From positions 5,601,945 through 5,665,944 of the forward strand of contig JAJEKV010000023.1 of assembly GCA_021234155.1 (NCBI GenBank): a stretch of DNA of 64,000 nucleotides, in the 5' to 3' direction. The notes beneath the pieces were generated by a model, which had not been told where the DNA came from, searched no databases, and was given only the letters and a program-made list of their open reading frames with translations. The translations under genes were made by a program, and so were the position numbers. Every line of letters begins with the position of its first letter. The first letter of the stretch is position 1. Shown in pieces: positions 59,733-64,000 of this stretch. The DNA comes from Isoetes taiwanensis (Eukaryota; Streptophyta; Lycopodiopsida; Isoetales; Isoetaceae).

Positions 59733-61259
59733 CTAGTGCGAAAGGCAGATTTTATGAATGTCCTCCTCCTTAATCCTTATTTGATGATATCCTGAGCGTA
59801 AATCAATCTTTTTGAGAAATGCTTGGCCCCTTGCAACCGGGTCCATTAGGTCATCCGCCCTAGGCAAAGCGTAGCGATTCTTGATGGTGTGCTTATTGAG
59901 CTGCCTATAGTCAATGCACATCCTCAAGGAGCCATCCTTTTTCTTGACAAAAAGGATAGGAGCGCCAAAAGGCGAAACACTAGGCCGAATGAAGCCTAGG
60001 TTTAGTAACTCCTGAAGTTGCTTCTTAAGTTCTGCCAACTCAGGGGGACTCATACGGTACGGGGCCTTACCGGTAGGCTTAGTACCTGGTTCCAAAGCTA
60101 TCTCACATTCTACCCCTCTAAAAGGAGGAAGCTTCTGGATCTCATCTGGAAAAAGATCGCTAAATTCTCGGAGAAGATTGGCAATCCCTTCCGGCAAGGT
60201 ATCAACTACTTGCTTCTGCTTGGCATCTGATTCAATGGAGGCAAGCCTAATAATGCAAAGCAACTTATCCTTACGTATAGCTTTATGTAACTGCCTGATG
60301 GTGATAGACTGCATAATGGGGTTTAAGGAGTCACCTTTTATAGTTACGCGGGCTCCGTTAGCGGCGTTGAAGGTAACTTCCCGTTTCTCGCAGTCTATAT
60401 TGGCTTTTGCAGATGCCAAGAATTCCATACCAACAATAAGATCATACTTGCCAATATCCATTATCTCGGCACCCATGGCAACCGGTGCACCTGGCAACTG
60501 CATCTTAAGGTTAATGCGACGGCCATGCGTATGTCTGATTCTACCACTGGCTAAGGTGACAGGCTTCGGTCGAGATCTCAAGGTTTCAAGCCGCAATACC
60601 TGGGCCATTCTAGGAGAAGCAAAATTATGTGTACTACCCGTATCCATCAGAATGATAAAAGGTTTGCTGTCTACTTGACCTATGGTGGAAATAACGGCAG
60701 GCTGACTTTCAGCATTGCCGGTTTCAATAGCTGCAAGGATATGGGACTCACCGTGAATGTAATTGGGAGCCTCCTCCTCGACAGGTAGAGTCGACTCGAG
60801 ATCGTCCCAATCAAGGTCGGCCATGGCCAGCTGGGCAGTCTGTGTGACATAAGGGCAATTCTGCATGTAGTGCCCGGGTCGCATACACCTATAACATGCC
60901 TTATCCCTGCGTAACTGATCTCGGGCCTCTTTGGGAATAGATTGTAAGAGATCCCGAACTTCCTTGCCGACATTATCCGGTTTGTCGGGCATGTTGAAGG
61001 TGACTTTCTTTTCCTGGCGGCCGTAAGAGTTCTGCTGAGAGGGCCCCGGACTTGGCGAGCGGGGTTGGTAAGGTGTGGACGGGCGTGGCTGCGAGTAAGG
61101 AGCAGGACGCGGATACTGGTTCCTTGGTGTGTCCTCCTCGAGGCTCAATGCCTTAGCCTCCGCCTCTGCAACTGATTTTGGGTCTATGGCCTTAACCATT
61201 CGCTTAATGGATGGGGCCAATCCTTCAATGTAGCCCTCCACCGCCCTCTTTTCATTCAT
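59733..61259 (-). CDS. Element A gag C-terminus, protease and RT N-terminus (508 codons open)
   Basis: The longest intact gypsy frame here: gag end with a Pro-rich linker ([18 protein letters not shown]), a CCHC zinc knuckle [14 protein letters not shown], the protease motif [26 protein letters not shown], then [22 protein letters not shown] and [11 protein letters not shown]. Gag and pol are in one frame, as in many plant chromoviruses. It ends in a frame change just after [12 protein letters not shown]. Confidence 0.88.
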   Translation of the reverse strand: MNEKRAVEGYIEGLAPSIKRMVKAIDPKSVAEAEAKALSLEEDTPRNQYPRPAPYSQPRPSTPYQPRSPSPGPSQQNSYGRQEKKVTFNMPDKPDNVGKEVRDLLQSIPKEARDQLRRDKACYRCMRPGHYMQNCPYVTQTAQLAMADLDWDDLESTLPVEEEAPNYIHGESHILAAIETGNAESQPAVISTIGQVDSKPFIILMDTGSTHNFASPRMAQVLRLETLRSRPKPVTLASGRIRHTHGRRINLKMQLPGAPVAMGAEIMDIGKYDLIVGMEFLASAKANIDCEKREVTFNAANGARVTIKGDSLNPIMQSITIRQLHKAIRKDKLLCIIRLASIESDAKQKQVVDTLPEGIANLLREFSDLFPDEIQKLPPFRGVECEIALEPGTKPTGKAPYRMSPPELAELKKQLQELLNLGFIRPSVSPFGAPILFVKKKDGSLRMCIDYRQLNKHTIKNRYALPRADDLMDPVARGQAFLKKIDLRSGYHQIRIKEEDIHKICLSH

Positions 61260-62040
61260 CCCGGTACATGTCTGACCTCAAGCATGAACTCATCGGTGTA
61301 GGCCTGAATCGACATACCCTTTGCTCTAACCCTGCAAAAGGTCTGAATTTTTTGGCATTTTGCGCCACGAGGCACATAATGCGACTTAAAGGCCTTAGCA
61401 AACTTCTTAAACTTGCACCTGCTTCTGTCCAGATGCTTGGCTCTGGCATAGCCCTTCCACCAAATGCGGGCAGCTCCTGTAAGGTTTGTGGTGGCGACCT
61501 TTCCGGTATCCTTTTCTGTCATGCCATAGGATTTGCCAAACTCCTTCATTTCGTCCAACCAAGACTCGCATTCAGTCCGCCCCTAGATTTCCCATCAAAC
61601 CGGGCTAGTTTCCTATTCTTCCATATACTAGTTATGGTCAGTATCAACCGTCCGGCGGTACTCCTTGTCCGGCTTGGGGTGCTCTCCGATGATCTGAGGG
61701 CGACTCGGAAGACAATGAAGTGGCCGATGGTGAAGAGGTAGCACTATCCCTTGAGGAACTTCTATGGCGTTTGGAGCGGTACTTCCCGATGCTTGGTGCA
61801 GGGGCTTGGTTCGGGCAAATTCTTTGGGGTGGTGGGCTTGGCGGCAACGGAGGTAACTCCGGTGCATCCTCCTATACGTGTTGCGGAGGGTTGGCATTCA
61901 ACACATAAGTTTGTAACTCGACTAATTGCCTCTTCATCAACATAAGTTCTTGCTCCGGTGTTAGTCGACTGGCGTTCGAAGGTGTCTGCCCGGCGGCAAT
62001 GCGTGTACCGTCTATATTGGGTATAAGAAGGTATAAGCAG
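61256..62040 (-). pseudogene. Element A gag N-terminal and capsid region
   Basis: On the minus strand the frame near 62010 begins with AAGQTPSNASRLTPEQELM, followed by a Pro/Ser-rich stretch, and the capsid-like GAARIWWKGYARAK near 61470 with FAKAFKSHYVP. One or two frame changes separate it from the long gag-pol frame. Confidence 0.75.
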
Positions 62041-62200
62041 AATTATAGTGACATCAAGTCTCCCAAAGAAATTCATTTGGGATAGTATAGAGAGAAAGAG
62101 AATACAAAAACATTCTTATAGTCACGATTTCAAAATTTGGACTATTTCACATAATTAAGTCCATAAAATTTTTACAACAGAAAAGAAGATAGTCGCCTAG

Positions 62201-62503
62201 TCACCGAAACTCCCCTCGGATCCTTCGTGCCAGCTGGAGGTCCTTGGGCATGATGGTGACCCTCTTTGCGTGTATGGTGCAAAGGTTGGCGTCGCTCAAG
62301 ATTTCGATGAGGTAAGCCTCGGCAGCCTCCTGAAGTGCGAGGATTGCAAAAGCTTGGAACCTCAGGTCGGTTTTAAAATCCTGGGCAATTTTCCGCACAA
62401 GCCGCTGGAAAGGGAGCCGACGAATCAATGGCTCAGTTGACTTCTGATAGTTACGTATCTCCCGAAGTGCTACCGTGCCCGGTCGGCTTATTCCTAGGGG
62501 ATA
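62201..62503 (-). CDS. Histone H3 core encoded by gypsy element A
   Basis: The open frame from 62503 to the stop at 62201 contains [18 protein letters not shown] (from 62485), [54 protein letters not shown] and ends EFR. The 94 residues from Arg at 62485 align with canonical H3 42-135 without a gap. It shares ANLC (canonical TNLC), the Ile in AIL and the Leu in KDLQ with element B. No coiled-coil extension is present; a stop lies 18 bases upstream of the start of the open frame, so expression would need splicing or another start. It is about 190 bases before gag, same strand as the element. Confidence 0.85.
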   Translation of the reverse strand, partial: YPLGISRPGTVALREIRNYQKSTEPLIRRLPFQRLVRKIAQDFKTDLRFQAFAILALQEAAEAYLIEILSDANLCTIHAKRVTIMPKDLQLARRIRGEFR

Positions 62504-62756
62504 CTAGCTTTATATGGTTAACAGTTATCCGGTTGACTATAGCAGAGAAAGGTCGTCTCCCATGGCTATGGCAAGGCTGCTTACTTCGGCGGCTATGGCG
62601 AAAGAGCTTGCTCCGGCGGTTATGGCGAAAGAGCTTGCTCCGGCAGAGTTGTTGCCTCCACAATGTGGGTTTACCAAAGGCATGCCTCTAATTTAGATAT
62701 GGAATAGATGCACTATAAATACTAGAAAAAGCATTATTTTACTTCAAGAAAGAAGT

Positions 62757-62822
62757 TGGCTTATTGGTAAAGGTGTTGGCTTGGGTGCAGAAGGTCAGGG
62801 GTTCAATCCCATGATGTACCCT
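62757..62822 (+). repeat. tRNA-derived SINE head with boxes A and B
   Basis: Box A-like TGGCTTATTGG (62757-62767) and box B-like GGTTCAATCCC (62800-62810) are 33 bases apart, the usual spacing of an internal RNA polymerase III promoter. There is no full tRNA cloverleaf, so a SINE is more likely than a tRNA gene. Confidence 0.55.
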
Positions 62823-62913
62823 TTTTCTTAAAAGAACTGCTAACTGGACAAAACAGAATATTAGATATGTATAACAAAGCAATAGAACATATATATATAC
62901 TGTATAAAGATAG

Positions 62914-62975
62914 TTGGCAAGATGGAAAGAGTGTTGGGTTGGAAGTGGGAGGTTATGGGTTCAAAACGCGGGCGA
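62914..62975 (+). repeat. Second tRNA-like SINE head
   Basis: TGGCAAGATGG (62914-62924) and GGGTTCAAAAC (62957-62967) resemble boxes A and B with similar spacing to the neighbouring copy, in the same orientation. The A box has one mismatch. Confidence 0.4.
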
Positions 62976-63418
62976 AAAAGGAAAAACTTATTTAAAAAAA
63001 AAAACGGACGCGTATTTTTATACGGCGGCGGACCGTATGGGGCGCTGACGTGTTTATACGCGTTTTATTTTCAAAAAGAAACACCCTCGGATACCTCAGC
63101 GCCCCTTTTTGTTTTTCGGCGGCCTGTTGTCCGTTTTGCCTCGGGAGACGTGCCCCCTAGGGTATTTGAGAGGTGCCCGATCCATTGGAGCCGTTTTTGC
63201 CTTCATCCGAGCTACCCACAAAAAGTTATGGCTCCTCGAAACTTGGGTCCTCCAGGCGGCCTAGACTTCCTTAGAATTTACAGTCTGTTACCTTAACCTA
63301 GCACTAAATCAAACATGAAAGACTTAAACAATCACTCTTGCTTAATTCTCTCTCCTAACTACCGAACTAGCGAGTTAGGGTTTGGTCAGTGCTATGATTT
63401 CGAGTAACCGAAATCACG

Positions 63419-63430
63419 GCTCTGATACCA
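63419..63430 (-). other. Primer-binding site of element A
   Basis: On the minus strand this reads TGGTATCAGAGC, one base after the LTR, the same initiator tRNA-Met site as in element B. Confidence 0.9.
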
Positions 63431-63431
63431 C

Positions 63432-64000
63432 TGTGACGCTCCCTGAACATATACGACCCTCGGCCGTATACATACGGGGACTTTCCCCTCCCATGGCGAC
63501 CAACTCGCCATGAGCAGGGCCCTCCGTCTATTTCGGGCCATCTATAATATGATGCCCGAAAGAAGGACACGAAGGGGTCATTCGGCCCACGCCTTCAATG
63601 GGGCTCCTACGTCGCGGAAGCGTGAATACAAGGGTTAGCACACAGCATAAATCACATATAAATAACCACCACGAAGGGTGGCGCATCCATCCAAATACCA
63701 ACGGCAAAGAATATGCATCTAAACCTAAGAAAACACCCCAAACCCATGGTTCTACCCCGGCTCAGACTCCAGTGAGGATCAACTGACGGCTAGGTCTCAA
63801 GAGATCAGCAGACCGAATCTTGACATGGCGTTAGCTGGCATAGAACATTGGCTAGGGTTGTCCACTCCATCCGCCCCTCCTGTGCACACTTTGCAGATGA
63901 GTCGAATCATGCTATGGCATCACTATAGCCTTCCGGACACGCAGACTCAAGGTATCACCCTACGAGCCTACTACAGGGTTCATGAAGCCCCGTCCGATGA
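63432..64000 (-). repeat. 5' LTR of element A, partial
   Basis: It matches 35707-36270 and the 3' part of the B LTRs in reverse orientation, and continues beyond the window end. Confidence 0.92.

Larger units (their letters stand above)
62504..63418 (-). other. Element A leader region, rearranged
   Basis: It lies between the PBS and the H3 core. Bases 62520-62690 contain a duplicated basic-coding unit (RSKLFRH twice, in a different frame from H3). Two tRNA-like SINE heads follow at 62757 and 62914, then GC-rich sequence with the run of A near 63000. The B-type fusion N-terminus is not recognisable. Confidence 0.5.
35707..64000 (-). mobile_element. Ty3/gypsy chromovirus element A (nested, 5' LTR cut by window end)
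   Basis: On the minus strand the order is 5' LTR (63432 onward), PBS, histone H3 core, gag, protease, reverse transcriptase, RNase H, integrase, chromodomain, PPT and 3' LTR (35707-37377). Two later insertions split it: a DNA transposon (38044-44059) and element B (45208-58454). The base string ATATA at 35702-35706 may be its target duplication; the other side lies outside the window. It is inserted in gene Y. Confidence 0.88.

Noticed and set aside
62757-62822. A tRNA gene
   Set aside because: Boxes A and B are present, but I cannot fold an acceptor stem or anticodon arm around them, so a SINE head is the better call.
62922-63296. Plus-strand frame of 124 codons
   Set aside because: It starts inside a tRNA-like SINE head and runs through a poly-A and GC-rich stretch of the element A leader; it resembles nothing.

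Overview
This window looks like nuclear DNA of a land plant with a repeat-rich genome. The evidence is GT-AG introns, a plant-type FCP1-like HAD gene family, chromodomain Ty3/gypsy elements primed by initiator tRNA-Met, CACTA DNA transposons and a tRNA-headed SINE-like sequence. I cannot name the species; a fern, lycophyte or gymnosperm would fit, but that is a guess. Nearly every protein gene is interrupted, frameshifted or inside a mobile element.

Layout. (1) Bases 1-17434 are two copies of a unit of about 10.38 kb in direct tandem (copy 1 to 7054, copy 2 7055-17434). Each carries gene X (unknown N-terminal region, C-terminal FCP1-like HAD domain), the first exon of a transposon-derived 'HGKG' gene, and the first 1.85 kb of a CACTA transposon. 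An 18-bp palindrome, CTCGACTCGCGAGTCGAG, recurs in gene X introns and flanks. (2) 15581-28436 is one CACTA element of 12.86 kb with a 3-bp target duplication (ATC), palindromic ACGACGTCGTT-type subterminal repeats, a six-exon gene, a pseudokinase, several repeat arrays and no recognisable large transposase. It splits the first exon of the HGKG gene, which resumes at 28440 and ends near 31086. (3) 31087-35706 holds quiet sequence and a minus-strand, multi-exon FCP1-like HAD gene Y. (4) 35707 to the window end is a nest. Ty3/gypsy element A (minus) lies in gene Y. Inside A are a 6.0-kb DNA transposon (38044-44059, TIR CACAAGGCCCCCAAAA, TSD GTT) and a complete gypsy element B of the same family (45208-58454, plus strand, TSD CACTT).

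Main discovery candidate: both gypsy elements encode a histone H3 core, in element orientation, between the primer-binding site and gag. In B it is the C-terminal 97 residues of a protein of about 450 residues with a long coiled coil and a basic linker replacing the H3 tail. In A the H3 core survives without that extension. Neither copy has an insertion or deletion relative to canonical H3, and they share unusual residues, suggesting one capture followed by element-borne inheritance. The same elements encode an integrase C-terminal chromodomain, a module that in related chromoviruses binds methylated H3 tails, so the pairing invites a chromatin-targeting hypothesis.

Caution: the tandem copies and the LTR pairs differ mainly in short scrambled spots at CTG/CAG/CCGG-like contexts between long identical runs. 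Some frameshifts recorded here may therefore be sequence errors at methylated CHG sites rather than true decay.
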